A stretch of DNA of 64,000 nucleotides from Cryptomeria japonica (GCF_030272615.1 NC_081414.1:824367396-824431395); one strand, 5' to 3'. Shown: positions 1-12,846, counted from the stretch's first letter. A program made the numbers and translations. Notes: a model not told the origin generated them from the letters alone.

Positions 1-346
1 TATGATGTACTTTCTTATAAGAAGCTTCCTCCCTTTGAAGAATGGGTTCTTCTTGTCGTTTCTCATCTTCTTCATGCTTTTGCTCCTTCCTTGTCTTTTT
101 TGTTTCTTGGTGTAGTGATTCTTGCCATGAGTCTTCATTATATTTTTTCTCTACTTTCCATTGAGATTTTTGATGGTGAGATTTCTGTGTAGGCGGAACA
201 TGTTGGCCATACCCAAGTCTTGTTTTGTCTTTTGCAAATTGTGAATGGGGTTGTATACATTTTATGATGCCTTCTTGGTGCTTTCCAATAGGTCATTTTC
301 CTTTGTATCCCATTTGTTGCATGATTTGGAACCCATTACCACATTG
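1..346 (-). other. Downstream continuation of the Tat-like element, no domain recognised
   Basis: The protease reading frame stops at 347. Nothing recognisable as reverse transcriptase is seen before the window edge; this is probably the protease-RT linker. Confidence 0.35.
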
Positions 347-1180
347 TTATATTGGAATGGTGACCACTATTGTTGTTGCTCGTGCTTCTTCTTCATCCTT
401 GTAGAGCCAACTAAGGACGTCTTTATCTTTTGATTCTTCTTCTAATGTTCTTGCTTGGATGAAGGCACCCTCAAACTTCTTGAAAGGTTGTTTCGATGGT
501 TGTCTTGATTTAGATGGTAGACCATGTGATCTAGGGGATAGAGTTTTAAAAGAATACTCTACCATTTCATTTTCCTTGATATGTAGCTGCCTCTCAAAGT
601 CTAGAGATAGAGACTTGATTTTTTCTTGATTGTTCAATGATGAGGATGGTGAAGCTTCTCTGTTGTGTGGTACTAGGACATCTTGCACTTCTTTCAATGT
701 GTTGCAATATTGAGAAGCATTGGTGTCTGCTGAAATAGTGAGTTCTTGTCCATCAGAAGGAAATTTGATGCATTGGTGATAGCTGGAAGGTACGACTTGC
801 ATTTCATGGATCCAAGGGCAACCCAAGAGGATGTTGTAGGACAAGTCTATTTCCAATACTTGGAAAACTATTTCTTTTAGCACTGGTCCCACTTGAATAG
901 GTAGGAATTCAACACCTTTTGATGATCTTTCTTCATCATCATAGGCCTTGATGGTGATTCTTCTTTTTGGATCATTAGCTTGTTCAAATAAACCCAATGC
1001 ACGGAGGAGCTTTAGAGTATAAATATTTAAACCCGCTCCTCCATCTATAAGTAATATTTTAACCCAATGTTTATAGACTAACACTTCAATGTGCAATGGG
1101 GTATTATGAGGATGAGTTGAAGACATATCATTGTGCCCTGAGAATGATAAGATATGAGGTACAACCAAATGTGCTACCAT
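347..1180 (-). pseudogene. Tat-like aspartic protease region
   Basis: This 277-codon frame encodes the retropepsin of a Ty3 element, which would cut the gag-pol polyprotein. The first 60 residues carry LHIEVLVYKHWVKILLIDGG followed by AGLN. The catalytic motif is therefore DGGA instead of the usual D-(S/T)-G-(A/S), so the second position is altered. Downstream, about residues 105-130, VLEIDLSYNILLGCPWIHEM and then VVPSSYHQCIKF match the conserved end of the protease region in Tat/Ogre elements. The C-terminal 130 residues are a charged linker. The first codon is simply the first ATG in the open frame, not a real initiation site, because the protein was made as part of a polyprotein. Confidence 0.75.
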
Positions 1181-1183
1181 AGC

Positions 1184-1786
1184 TTAGAATCTATCCAGGT
1201 CCAAATCGGGTGAGACCGCAGTATCAAGAGCTTTCTCCAAAATGTCCTTGTGAGCTGGTGAGATTCTCAATATCTCTAAGATGGAGATTTGAGCTTGTGT
1301 CCTTTGTAGTTGTTCTACCAAACTATAGTGAGTCTTGGGGGGAGGAGTTGATGTTTTAGATGTGCTCCCCTCGAGGACATACTTTTGTGCTCTTTTTGTC
1401 ACATTCATCGATGCATGTTCTTGTTTATTCTTGATTGTGATGAAATTCACCTGATTGTTAGCATCCGAGATGTGGTTGATAACATTGTCATAGATGTGGT
1501 TAATATGGGCTCCTTTGTTGTCATATGTGGATTCTCCTCCCTTGTTATAATTGGGGAGGGGATCTTTGAATGTCATGTGATCATTGTTGGTCTTATGGCC
1601 ATCTACTATTATGTCTCCCTTTTCTAGTAAATCTTCAACTAGGTTTTTCAATATCATGCAGTCATTTGTGCGATGTCCCTTGTTGTGATGATATTCATAA
1701 AAATGTGAATCATTCCACCATGATGGCTTAACTTGGGGTTCATAGTCACATATGGGAGGGAAAGAAATAACTTTTTTTGTCAACAA
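1184..1786 (-). pseudogene. Tat-like gag C-terminal region with a degenerate zinc knuckle
   Basis: Near residue 30 the frame reads FYEYHHNKGHRTNDC, the YHxxxGHxTxDC pattern that ends gag in Tat/Ogre elements, but the first cysteine is replaced by glutamate-tyrosine, so zinc binding is doubtful. KNLVEDLLEKG follows directly, also typical of these elements. The frame is separated from the protease by a stop, so this copy cannot make an intact gag-protease. Confidence 0.65.
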
Positions 1787-1963
1787 TTCTCAAAATGTTG
1801 ACTCAAGGGATTGCCTCATTGGTGTAAAAGTCCTTTTATAAAATGAGGGTTTGGTGTAACCCCCTTGATTGTTGTTTCCTTGGTTGTGGTTGGTGTTGCC
1901 TTGATTGCTGTGGTTGATTTGATTGTTACTCTGGTAGTTGTTGTTGTTCTTTGGATTCCTATT

Positions 1964-3107
1964 TCATTGATTATTGTTGGGAGGTGTAACATCTAATAGG
2001 TTGAGAGCCGATTGTTTGGGTTTGGCATTGTCCACAACATCATTAACCACATTCTTGTTTTTAGTCCAAAATTTAGACTTGTTCAAGTTATTGTAGTGGT
2101 TATTGTAGGTGTTATTACTGGATGAGTTAGGACCTTCATTGGTGAAATTCAAGGTTCCTTTCTTGATGGAAGATTCCTCTACTTGGATACCATTCTCTAT
2201 TAATTTTGAAAAAGATGGTATACATTGTAGTTTGAGATAATAACTCATTTCACTGTTTAAATTGTCTATTAATATTTCCATCTTTTCCTTTTTAGGTATA
2301 TCTCGTGGGTACCTTGAGACCATGTGCCTCATCATTGTAGAAACACCATGAATGTTTCATTGTTCTTTTGCTTCGTATTACATACATCAGGCATGGTGAT
2401 CACATGTTGGATATTATAGGAGTATTATGTTATGAATTTATTCACCAACTCATCAAATGATCTGATGGGAGGTGTGAGTTTTGACAACCACTCCATTGTT
2501 TTTTCCTCCTAAACTTCTCGGGAATAGTCTCATTAAGTATGTGTTATTGTGAGAAAACTCCAAGCTCATAGTATAAAATTCTTGGACATGATCATGGGGA
2601 TCACTCTTACCATCGTATTTGTCATACTTTGGTATATCTGAATTTGGGAGAAAAGGTGCCATGTTTAATCTCCTATCAAAAGGATAAGGACAAAGGTCCT
2701 CTAATGAGTATATTATCTGGGTCCCTTGTTGCATGTCCTACATTTGTCTTTGAAGTGTTTGGAGTTGTTTCCTCTCTTAGTTGTTCTTGATTGTGAGCAT
2801 AGTTTCTCGCCCTTGTTTGTGAAATTCTCTCATCTATATTCCTTAAGTTTTATGTGTCAAATTCCTCATAAATATTGACTCCTTTACTAGTTAGCATGAG
2901 TAGATATTTTTCCTTATCTTCTTCTATGAGTCTTTCTACAAGTTTTTGGAAAGCCGCATTCTTTTGACATTCTTGGAGAAGCTCTTTAGTGATCACCATC
3001 TCTTCCATATTTGCATACTCGTCAAAAGGATTGGATAGTCTACGACTCATACTTGATTCTGGTTGTGATTCCTTCTTTTTTTTTTTAGATTGAGTGATAG
3101 CAGGCAT
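1964..3107 (-). pseudogene. Tat-like gag N-terminal and central remnants
   Basis: Three open stretches in different frames (2850-3107, 2453-2734, 1964-2335) make up the broken gag. The first is a charged N-terminal segment with a lysine tract and KELLQECQKNAAFQKLVERL. The second holds the capsid start PKYDKYDGKSDPHDHVQEFY. The third holds RYPRDIPKKEKMEILIDNLN followed by an Asn-rich tail. The gaps contain stops and frameshifts. I infer one ancestral gag from order and strand. Confidence 0.6.
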
Positions 3108-5596
3108 TAATATATCTCTACCGTAGTGAATTATTCTTCTTCTATTTGGGTTCTTGGTGGATTTGGTGGCTCAGGTCAAGCTTTGTTGTATGTGATATAA
3201 ATTTTAGGAAAGAAAACAGGATTTATCTTCCCCATTTGTTCTTTTGATAATCAAAGTCTCTATACTGAGTGAAAGCTCTATTTCTCAAAGGCTCTTCATC
3301 AAATTCGTTGGATTTTCCTTAAAGGTACAAGCGCATATGATGCAATAATACTCTATGTGAGAGAAAGAGTTGTCTATTGATATAGAGAAATTTCTTCCTC
3401 TTGATAAGGGCCCTTGGACCAGATTGTCTCTTTAACTTAGTCTTTTGATGAAGACTTCTTCTTCTCAAGATATGGGGAATGGTCATACAAAATGATCAAT
3501 ACTAATGTAGATTTGTTGGATGGATACTATGTTTCAAAAATCAAGCTTACTTGTCAAGTAGAGGTTTAGTTTGATTCGCCCCCACGAAAAAGTATGTCAA
3601 ATGATATGACTGAAGCCTCACGATATAGAGACTTAATTTGACAACTTGAGATCAAACTAGGTATTGATGTTGCTAAGATTGGTTGGATGGTGGAACCTTT
3701 GATCACTCTATTTGATATTCCTTAATCTCATTGGATGAAATCTTATCTCAAGATAGTTGATGTTTTGAAAACCATTTTCACAAAGGTACTTGTTGGATTT
3801 GGAAACTATCTCTCTAAGGTTGCTCTTTTCTTTTTGTTTTGAACTGATTTTTTCTTTGGTTGACTTGTACTTGCAAGATGTTTTAATGTTTGTAACAAGA
3901 AGACATAGCACACATGAAAACAATGGTCATCCCTATGCTAAACATTGAATGTATGCTTTTGTGAGGATATGTCCAAATCCCTGATGTTATCACAGGTTTG
4001 ATTCACAATAAAAGAAACATCAGATAGACTCTTTCTTCAAGGGTCATTAACAATATCAAGCCCACTAGTCTCGATACTCCATCAGCTCAAACAGCCTTGT
4101 CACCCCCTAGAGGGCGCCCGTTTTTCTATCTTTTGCCAGAAATTAACCCAAAGTGAGTTGCTTCACAATTGGGTAGTTATCTTGGGAGATATATGGTGAG
4201 TAATCTTCGGGGCAAATTCTTCCCCACCCTTGCACTATGATATTGCCAATGTTTGGCAATAGACTCAGCTCAAAGTTTCTAATGCTAAGGTTCATAATTA
4301 GGCTTCCATTTGGTCTTCAGTGATAAAATCCCTCAGGAGGCTTCCCAACCTTTAGAGCAAAGTCTTTACGTATCTTAAACATACTGGGGGAAGGCTAATC
4401 ATTGAGAAAAACCATTGGAGGGGATTTTCATCAGCCTCTACATTTGATTATAGTGGGTTGGAATGCTTGGCGATAAAGTCATTTTCCACTTGGGTCGTAC
4501 CCTTCTCACTAGCCCCCTCAAGGCTTTGGGAAGGCAGGCCCTCTAAAGGATTTAATTGCTTGAAGTAAAACAAAGCATGAAAGGGTGGGTATGGTGTTTT
4601 GATCACCCAATTAAGGGGAGAGCATATACCTACCACTTTCGAGACAAGGCAAACAAATTTCCTTTTAACCCTTTTCAAAGAAATGATTGGCTAAGACCTA
4701 TTTGGAGATGTTGTTTCAACAAGCATGGTGCTCCTTTTATCCCACAAAGCAATTTGTTTGTCTAATTTAGGAAATGAAATCTTGGTCAACTTAAAATAAT
4801 GTACATTGCTTTGAGATGGAAATCAGTTTGCAAAACTAAATGTGGATTGTTCTGCTTAATCTTGCAAACAAGTATTGATTGTGAATTTTAACCTTTGCAA
4901 GAAAATAAAGATTGTTGTTGTTCTTTTTATAACCCCAAAATTTGAAGTGTGAACCTAACTTGCAAGAAGGAAAATGTGAATTTATTGTTCTTTTTAACCT
5001 TGCAAATTTGATTCCTTTTAAACCCCAAATTGAGAGACGTGGTTGATTTTTAAACCCAAAATGAAGATGAGGTTCTTTTTAACTTGAAAGGAAAATGAGT
5101 TAATTTTAGCCAACTTTGAAAGAGCTAGAAAAATTAAATGCAAATGCTACTTTAACTCCTTCAATCCTGCATCAAACCATTAGACCTACAAGAAAACACC
5201 AGTTAGAAAAATCAAAATATCATATGGTGGGCTTCTCCAAGCCTATTTTTTAGATCTCGACTACAAATATCAACTGTTAAAGAAGAAACTCGTACGAGGT
5301 TTTTCACCTACCCATACAAAAATTCCTATAACACCATACGACAAAATAGTTTAGTCATACGAGAAAAAAGTTAGCTCGTCTGAGTTCAAACATTAGCTCG
5401 TATGAGCTTAGAAAAGAGACATAGGATAGAATAACATAGAAAATAGCTCTCTGTCTTCACCATAAACTCGTACGAGTTTCTTCATAGGCCCATATGACAA
5501 ATAACAAGTTACCATACGACAGAGCAGAAACACTCATACAAACTTGCATGAATCCTGCAAAAAAATTATTAGAAAAATGTGGATTTTGGGGGTCTA
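3108..5596 (-). other. Leader of the Tat-like element, no gene seen
   Basis: Between the primer site and gag lie 2.5 kb with only short open frames and no recognised domain. The 5270-5540 part is rich in the 10-bp palindrome CTCGTACGAG (5289-5298 and 5467-5476) and in CATACGA repeats. Long leaders, some with an extra ORF, are known in Ogre elements; none is visible here. Confidence 0.45.
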
Positions 5597-5614
5597 GCCC
5601 CACAGTGGGCACCA
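5597..5614 (-). other. Primer-binding site of the Tat-like element
   Basis: Read on the minus strand, TGGTGCCCACTGTGGGGC begins five bases after the LTR end. It is not the initiator-Met type used by the copia elements and chromovirus here; it resembles the class found in Tat-type elements. The tRNA was not determined. Confidence 0.65.
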
Positions 5615-6200
5615 ATTTATGGGTGGTTAAAATGTAGGAGAAACCTACAATGTAAGAAACACAAATCACACACACACATGAGACATTACGTTAGTGAAAT
5701 CAAGAAATCATAAATGCAAACTATTATAATTGTTAGTCCAAGAAATCTCAAGATTGCTAAGCTCATCCCATGCTCCTCTATCCCTAGAGATCTTCAAGAT
5801 TCAAGGTAGCTCTCATTGAAGGAGAGTGCTTGATCTTTAGGATGTAAACCTAGAGAATGAGATTAAATGGATGTGCTAAGATCAAAATGGATGCAACTAA
5901 GATCTTAGCTAAGATGAGATGATAGATAAAGATGCAAGATGAAGATATGAAATGAGCTCCAAATTGAAAGATTAAGTAATCTAATTAAGATAATATGAGG
6001 ATGAGATATGATAATTCTATGGAAATGGTATGGATTAAGCTAGCAAGATATTCTAAATATATAAAATCTAAGCTATAATGCATTTAAAATGGCCCAAATG
6101 CTTGGTGATGGGGATTGAGCTCCTTGATAAACTACACAACACAATGATACTATATATTGGATGCAATAGAAGTGGATGGATCCTTATAATTAAGAAATGG

Positions 6201-6215
6201 GCTCTATTTATAGAG
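6201..6215 (-). promoter_or_regulatory. Probable TATA box of the Tat-like LTR
   Basis: The minus strand reads CTCTATAAATAGAGC, a canonical plant TATA sequence inside the LTR, with transcription leftward into the element. Position and sequence fit; transcription is inferred. Confidence 0.5.
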
Positions 6216-6968
6216 AAAACAGAGAAATAGATGGTTGAGATTGAGCAATCTCAATAAGGGCTAGGATTGAAAGCTATCAACCCATGTGAGGGATTCAATC
6301 CAATCCCAAGTTGACAAATGTCTCCCTGAGAGGGCTTGAGAGATGCTAAGCAAGCATTAGATACTAATTGAGTATTAGGGAAGGCTTCAAGGGGTGTCAT
6401 TATTGGATAATGATTTTGTCCAAGGAAGCAGACTATTGTCCAAGAGGTAAACTCTTGTGCAAGGATAAAAGATGGTCAAAGGGACAACCATCATGGGTTA
6501 GGGGTTTTGGCTTGTAAGAGCATTAAATTCCTTTTGAAGACTTTGGAGGATAACTTGTTCTAAGAGGAAAACCACTAGTGGTCTAGGGGACAACTTTGTA
6601 AGAGCCTTACAAATTTGGGGGGATTCAACGAGTTATCTTGTTAAAAGGAGAAGGTCTTAAATTTATTTTGAAGACTTTCTCCAAATTTGGGGAAGTGACT
6701 CCCCAAATTTAGGGATTGGACATGATAAGGAGAATTAGGCTAATTAATGGAGGATTAAAGGGATTCTAGAAGAAATTAGGAGGGCAAGTGGAAAATGTAG
6801 GATTTCGCAAGTGGGGGGGATTTAATTAATTGTAAATTTAATTAAATGGAAAAGAGGATTTTAATTAAATTAACAAGATTTATTTAATTAAATGGCTAAG
6901 GGTATAAATTGATATTTTTAATTAAATGTGAATTTAATTAAAATGGCTAGAGGGGGGGATATTTAATT

Positions 6969-8324
6969 TGATGGTATGATGAAAGAATAAGTATCCGGTC
7001 AACTACTAAAAGGGGCAGGTGAATCAATAGATAGAAAAACTGATACAAACTTCACCAATCTCAAAAAATCAATCTCTCAAAGTAAACTTAGAACTAACAA
7101 TGTAATATCTCTGTCAAGATAAAAACTCATAAGATAAACCGGTTGACTGTTACAACAAATTAACAGTAAACAACTTCTTCATTTCTCAATGCTTCCGGTT
7201 ATCATGACTTATCAAAGTAGTTAAGTAGTTAAGTAAATCAACCATGAAAACATAACCACAAAAACATTTACCACTTGAAAAAAATATTTTTGATGTCGAA
7301 ACCCAAATAGGTAAAAACCACGATGAGATGAGACTCACAAGATAACTATCTAAACTCTTCTGAAGTTCACCCTGTTAGGAGCCTAGCTTGTTAAAGCTTT
7401 ACAAAAAGTCCTTTTAGGAATTACCCGATTAAGGGATTGACTACAAATGCCTTGTTAGAAGCAATACCCTATAAGAAGTAACCTCGATAGAGGATTTGAA
7501 AATCCAAGCTAATGGATCACCTTGTTAGAGGATTTGAATAACACCAAGCTTGTTATAGCTTACTCAGTTAGGGGATTTCAATTCTGTTGTAATTGTTAGA
7601 AAACAACAGGAGTTTGTTGATCTGTCTGAATAGAACTACGCTTGCTTGATCAGATCCATTTCGTGCTCCTATTTGCCTTTACTCAAACTGCAGATACATC
7701 ATCTGGTTCGGCAACCACACACTCAACTGATCTTGTGTATCTCTTTGCCAACTCATTAAACTAAATAACTTCATCAACCTTATAAACAAATCAATCAGGT
7801 CGGTAACACAACAAAAACTTAATTCTCATAGAGATTACAAACAAATAGGGTCAAGTATGACCATTGGATTACATAGCAATCTCTGCACATCAGTCAAGAA
7901 AACCTTGATCGCTCCTTGATCACCGCTTCATTAAACTTAGTAACTCATCACGCACTTTGCATTAGATGTAATACATTTTCTCATTCCCTAGACAAAAACT
8001 GTTACAACAACTCACCAAAATCTCTTGAAATTGTCTTCATACAATAATCATACGTGTCATAATCATTACCGCTCATCATCAGATCATAAACCAATATAAC
8101 CAATTCATCAAACTTAATCAGATAGGGTTTATCAAAAACTACATGTAGGGTTTACCGGTTATATCAATAGATAAGGTTTACATCGATTACCGGTTCACTC
8201 CAGAAATTCTTCCTACTGGTTATAGTAACAATATTACAACAATATTAACAATATCATTACTATTTAATTGACATCAATGACAACATAACATATCATTACT
8301 GCAATCTTCATGCAAATACCAACA
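6969..8324 (-). repeat. 3' LTR of copia-1
   Basis: It starts TGATGGTATGATG and ends ATACCAACA on the plus strand (1356 bp), so on its own strand it is TGTTGG...CATCA. It is rich in ACCGGT-like words and contains repeated TTGTTAGAGGATTTG segments. Confidence 0.9.
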
Positions 8325-8338
8325 ATCTCCCCCTTTGG
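8325..8338 (-). other. Polypurine tract of copia-1
   Basis: On the minus strand the purine run AAAGGGGGAGAT lies directly before the 3' LTR start TGTTGG, as expected for the plus-strand DNA primer. Confidence 0.8.
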
Positions 8339-9170
8339 CATTGATGGCAATACAAATATCAATACCATTGAGTATTGCGTGATTGTGAATTGGAATCCTT
8401 GTTTATATTACTAAGTATTCACCATTCTCTCCATGTCTTTAGCTTGTTGTTGGTTCTCCTTCCTATAATCACATAATTCTTCTTGTCGCTGGTTCTACTT
8501 CCCACATAATTCTTCTCCCCCTTTGACTGCAATGCCAAATTGAAAGTAAAACATGTAATGTCAAATTTCATTGTGCATCATCAACAATCTGCAACTTGAT
8601 GCTCCCCCTGTGGAATAAATCCACTTCTACACCAATCCTTCTGTAAAATTCTGCAAGTAGCTCCAGGATTGACGTAATCTACATCATACTTAACTGACCT
8701 CATGACTAGGGACAACCCCTAGTTGACTTCTAAGATACTCAAAAGTAGTCTTAGGTGGAGGTTTAGTAAAAGTATCTGCAAGCTGCTCCTTGGTAGAAAC
8801 ATGCTCCGAGATCACATCTTTACTCTATACTTTTTTTCCTCAAGAAATGATACTTCAATTCAATATGCTTGGTTCATGCGTGCAAAACAAGGTTCTTGGA
8901 AATGTTTATGACACTTGTATTATCACATAAGATCTTTATAGGTTCTGAAATCTTCATCTTAAAACCTTCCAAAATGTGCCTCATCCATATAGCCTGTATA
9001 CAATTCATGTAAGCTGCAACATACTCAGCTTCAACAATAGATTGTGAAGTACAACTCTGCTTCTTACTACTCCATGAAACAAGTCTTCCTCCAATAAAAA
9101 TTGCTCTATCATTTGTGATTTTCCTATCATCAACATTTCCTACCCAATTTGCATCTGTGTATACCTTCTA
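8339..9170 (-). pseudogene. copia-1 RNase H region and 3' tail
   Basis: Minus-strand translation around 9170-8700 gives KVYTDANWVGNVDDRKIT, then a WSSKKQ-like segment and an AEY motif, the standard copia RNase H order. A stop separates it from the reverse-transcriptase frame at about 9169. The rest to the polypurine tract (8339-8700) is non-coding tail. Confidence 0.7.
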
Positions 9171-10303
9171 GTCAAAATTTCCTCCATATGCATACCATAA
9201 CCCATAATCAACAGTACCTTTCAGATATCTAAAAATTATTTTGGTTGCTATCAAATGTGTTTCCTTAGGATTCTTTTGGAATCTAGCAACTATGCCAATT
9301 GCATGAGCTATGTTTGGTCTGCTGTGAACAACATAGTGCAATTTTCCAATCATTGACCTATATTCCTTCTCATCAACAGATTTGGACTCATCTTCCTTAG
9401 ACAACTTACAACCTGTAACCATAGGTGTCCCAACTGGTTTACAGTCACTCATGTCAAATTTCTTCAAGACCTCTTTCACATACTTAGACTGTGTGATCAA
9501 AATACCATTATTCATTTGTTGTATTTACAAGCTTATGAAAATTTTTATTTCTCCCACTAAAGACATTTCAAACTCCTTTTTCATTTCATCTACAAAATTT
9601 TTGCTCATGTCATCAACAAATACTTCGCTGACTAGTATTTTATCTCCTTCAGATTTGAGATATATGTTACTATCATCACTAGTTCTGAGAAATCTTATCT
9701 GATCAAATGTGTATGAAACCTTTCATACCATACCCTTGGTGCCTTCTTTAATCCATATAAAGATTTATGCAATCTGCATACCATATCTTTCTTATCAGTC
9801 AGAGCATAACCATCTGGTTGTTCAATGTATACTTCTTCTTCTAGTATCCCATTCAAAAATGTTGACTTAACATCCATCTGGTATACTTTGAATTTCTTGT
9901 GTGCTGCAAATGCAAGTAAATTTTTGACACCTTCTAGTCTTGCCACGGGTGCAAAAGTCTCACCATACTCCTCTCCTTCCTCTTGTGCATAACCTTTGCA
10001 AACCAACCTAGCTTTGTTGCAAACTACAACACCATCTTCATTCAACTTGTTCCTGAATACCCACTTAGTACCTATCACATTTTTATTTACTAGTCAAGGT
10101 ATTAGGGTCCATGTGTTGATCTTCTCAATTTGATCTAATTCCTCCTCCATAGCTTTAACCCAATGATCATCACCAAATGCTTCCTTAGTAGTTCTTGGTT
10201 CAATAGTGGAGATCATGCAATAATTCTCTCTGATTCTTCTTTTGGTTAGTACTCCAGCATCCTTATCCCCAATAATTTGTTTAGGATTGTGATTCAGTCT
10301 CAC
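9168..10303 (-). pseudogene. copia-1 reverse transcriptase
   Basis: The frame 10078-9695 starts [17 protein letters not shown] and holds [20 protein letters not shown] and [19 protein letters not shown], the usual fingers and palm motifs of copia reverse transcriptase. The catalytic box appears as FVDD (9609-9620) in place of YVDD, in a stretch that falls between open frames. The thumb and connection follow in 9515-9168 (VGTPMVTGCKLSKED, then YRSMIGKLHYV). Upstream, 10303-10094 is the usual linker ending in KAMEEELDQIEKINTWTL. At least two frameshifts break it. Confidence 0.88.
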
Positions 10304-10375
10304 ATATCTCAGAGTTACATGATCATTATCTTTAGGTTCATCTTCTTCATTATCATCATCTTCTTCTAAATTTAT

Positions 10376-11228
10376 CTATTCTGGTTGAACTGGTACATCA
10401 ATATTTGCTTTGCCGGTTTTAGATTTCACAGTTTCTGGTTCTAAAAAAAATGCAAGGATCTTCATCCTTTTTCTCTGAATTGGTTTCCTCTGAGACTTCA
10501 ATATTTTCATCCACTCGAACATCAACACTCTCAATAATTCTCTGTGTCTGGTTGTTAAAACATTTGTAGGCCTTACTCTTGGTGGAATAGCCAAGAAATA
10601 TACCTTCATCACTTTTAGCCTTGAATTTTCCAATATAATCACCTCTCTTAATAAAACATTTGCTTCCAAATATTCTGAAATAACTAACATCAGGTGATCT
10701 ACCATACCAATATTCATAAGGAGTCTTGTCCTTACCTCTCTTTACTAGAATCTGGTTCATAGTGTAGACAGTTGTGCTAACAGCTTCTCTCCAGAAAGTT
10801 TTCTCTACACCTCCTTGTATCGACATCGTCCTAGCAGCTTCAACAACTAACCAATTGTTTCTCTTTATGATACCATTCTGTTGTGGTGTCCTTGGTGTAG
10901 AAAGTTGTCATTTGATACCATTTTCTTCACAATACCTAGTGAATTCCTCAGAAGTAAATTCACTGCCCTGATCTATCCTCAGACACTTTATCTTCTTACC
11001 GCTCTCCTTCTCAGCTAAGTCCCTAAATGCTTTGAACTTAACAAAAGTTTCAGTCTTATCCTTCAAGAATGTGACCCACATCATCCTTGAGCAATCATCA
11101 GTGAAGATCATAAAATATATGTCAGCTTGAATACTTTTTGTTCTTATTGGTCCACAAAGATCCGTATGAACCAAATCTAACAAATGTTCCACTAAAAAGG
11201 ATTTTCTCTTGAAATTTGAGGATGTCAT
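10376..11228 (-). pseudogene. copia-1 integrase
   Basis: The core begins LVHTDLCGPI (first catalytic Asp), continues through FTDDCSRMMWVTFLKDKTE, and has the second Asp in RIDQGSEF. The third residue, in the PQQNG box, reads NGIIKRNN, so the glutamate expected before Arg is lysine (codon 10863-10865 on the plus strand). This single change should abolish strand transfer. The C-terminal part (10826-10419) has TPYEYWYGRSPDVSYFRIFG and GIFLGYSTKSKAYKC, typical of copia integrase ends. A frame break separates the two parts. Confidence 0.85.
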
Positions 11229-11237
11229 CTTTCCTAA

Positions 11238-11753
11238 CTAACATTCTTTGCACAAAGCATTAACCGGTTTGTCTAACTGAGGCAAACCTCTCACTGTCTT
11301 GGACTTACTCACTTTAACAAAGTTATCAAAGTTTATATAAAAAAATCTCCTATGCCAAAGCCAACTACCATCTATCTTTGCAATTAAATAGTTGATGACT
11401 TTAGGATTAAGGTGAAACAAGTTACCTTTAGTTTGCTTCCCAGTTGCAATCAGTTCACCTTTATTGTCATAGATTTTGAACATACCATTTTTAAAATCTA
11501 ATGGGTATCCTATGTCATTGAGTTGTGCCACACTCAAAAGATTGTTCTTTAGACCTTCAACCCAGTAGACATCATATGCACTGCTCTTTCCATTAAGAGA
11601 AATAGTTCCCTTACCTTTAACCATGCAGGGTGATTCATTGCCGAATCTTACAACTCCACCATTAAATTCCTTCAGAGAAAGAAATTTGCTCCGATCACCG
11701 GTCATGTGATGTGAACAACCACTATCAATGATCCAATCATCAGAGTTATCCAT
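11238..11753 (-). pseudogene. copia-1 protease and pre-integrase zinc domain
   Basis: WIIDSGCSHHMTGD near the start is the copia aspartic-protease active site with Asp-Ser-Gly intact. NNLLSVAQLNDIGYPLDF follows. The HHCC zinc domain before integrase is partly present (LWHRRF, then CKEC at the end), but the second histidine position reads Tyr-Ile. The frame ends in a stop just before the integrase core. Confidence 0.85.
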
Positions 11754-11771
11754 CCTAGTTACTAGTGCCTT

Positions 11772-12776
11772 CTAGTATGACATCTCTTCTTTAATGGCTA
11801 CAAACACAATGTCTTCATTAGCATCACCATCAGATTCCTCATTAGTGATACCACCATCAACAGCAATAAAATAATCTCTTTTGCCTTTACCCTTGTACTT
11901 CTTGAATTTCTCTTGTTTGTTCTCATTATCACCATTAGGATAGTTAGCAGCAATGTGTCCAATCTTATTACATGCAAAACATTTCAAAGGTAATTTGCCT
12001 CTATATTTACCTATACCTCTAGGCAACCGCTTGGCCAACAATGCTTCAAGCTCAACTAAACTATCTTCATCATTAGCTTCTCTGCTGGATCTGGATTCAT
12101 AATTGTGACTAGCGTCTCTACTTTTTCTCATAGATGGGTTAGAAACAAAATCTCTAAATGCAGACTCAGATTTCTATACACTACCCTCATAACCATTTAA
12201 TTCAAAAGCAGTAAGCTTGCCAATGATGGAGTCAAGAGTTACCTTAGTTTTGTCAATGGACTTCAGCTCCTGAATAGCTACAACTCGGATAGCATAGACC
12301 GGTAGAAGGGTTCGCAATACCTTACTAATCACTGTGGAATCTTCCACTTTATCTCCTGCACTCTTAATTTCACTGACTATCTCTTTTATCCTTTGACCAT
12401 ACTGTTGGATATTCTCACCTTCAGCCATCGGCATGTCATCAAACTTTTCTCTTATACTCTCTTCTTTAGAAATCTTAACATGTTCATCACTGCTATAAAT
12501 CTCTTCAAGTTTTTTCCATACCTTATATGTAGTTTCAAGACCATGAACATCTACATACTCTGCATCAGACAAAGAACTGATAACAGCCTCCAATGCTTGA
12601 TGATTTTCTTTTTGCTCTTTCTTTTGATCATCAATCAACATCCTAGTAGGTGCAACATACTTAGTATTGACATGTTCCCAATACTGGCTTCCCAAACTCT
12701 TGATATAAATTTTCATTTGGTCACTCCATATTTTGTAGTTCTCTCTATTAAACTTTAGACCTTCCTTCTTCATCAT
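11772..12776 (-). pseudogene. copia-1 gag
   Basis: Two open frames cover gag. 12776-12174 (200 codons) starts LKFNRENYKIWSDQMKIYIK and carries the UBN2-type capsid pattern (TTYKVWKKLEEIY, then FDDMPMAEGENIQQYGQRIK). 12131-11772 holds the nucleocapsid knuckle CFACNKIGHIAAN followed by Tyr where Cys is expected, so the CX2CX4HX4C finger lacks its last ligand. A stop separates the two. Confidence 0.85.
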
Positions 12777-12832
12777 GATTTACAAGATCTTTACCTCAAG
12801 CTATTACGCTTAGACCTTAGAGGACCTGATAT

Positions 12833-12844
12833 GCTCTAATACCA
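12833..12844 (-). other. Primer-binding site of copia-1 (initiator tRNA-Met type)
   Basis: The minus strand reads TGGTATTAGAGC two bases after the 5' LTR. It differs by one base from TGGTATCAGAGC, the complement of the plant initiator tRNA-Met 3' end. Confidence 0.8.
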
Positions 12845-12846
12845 AT

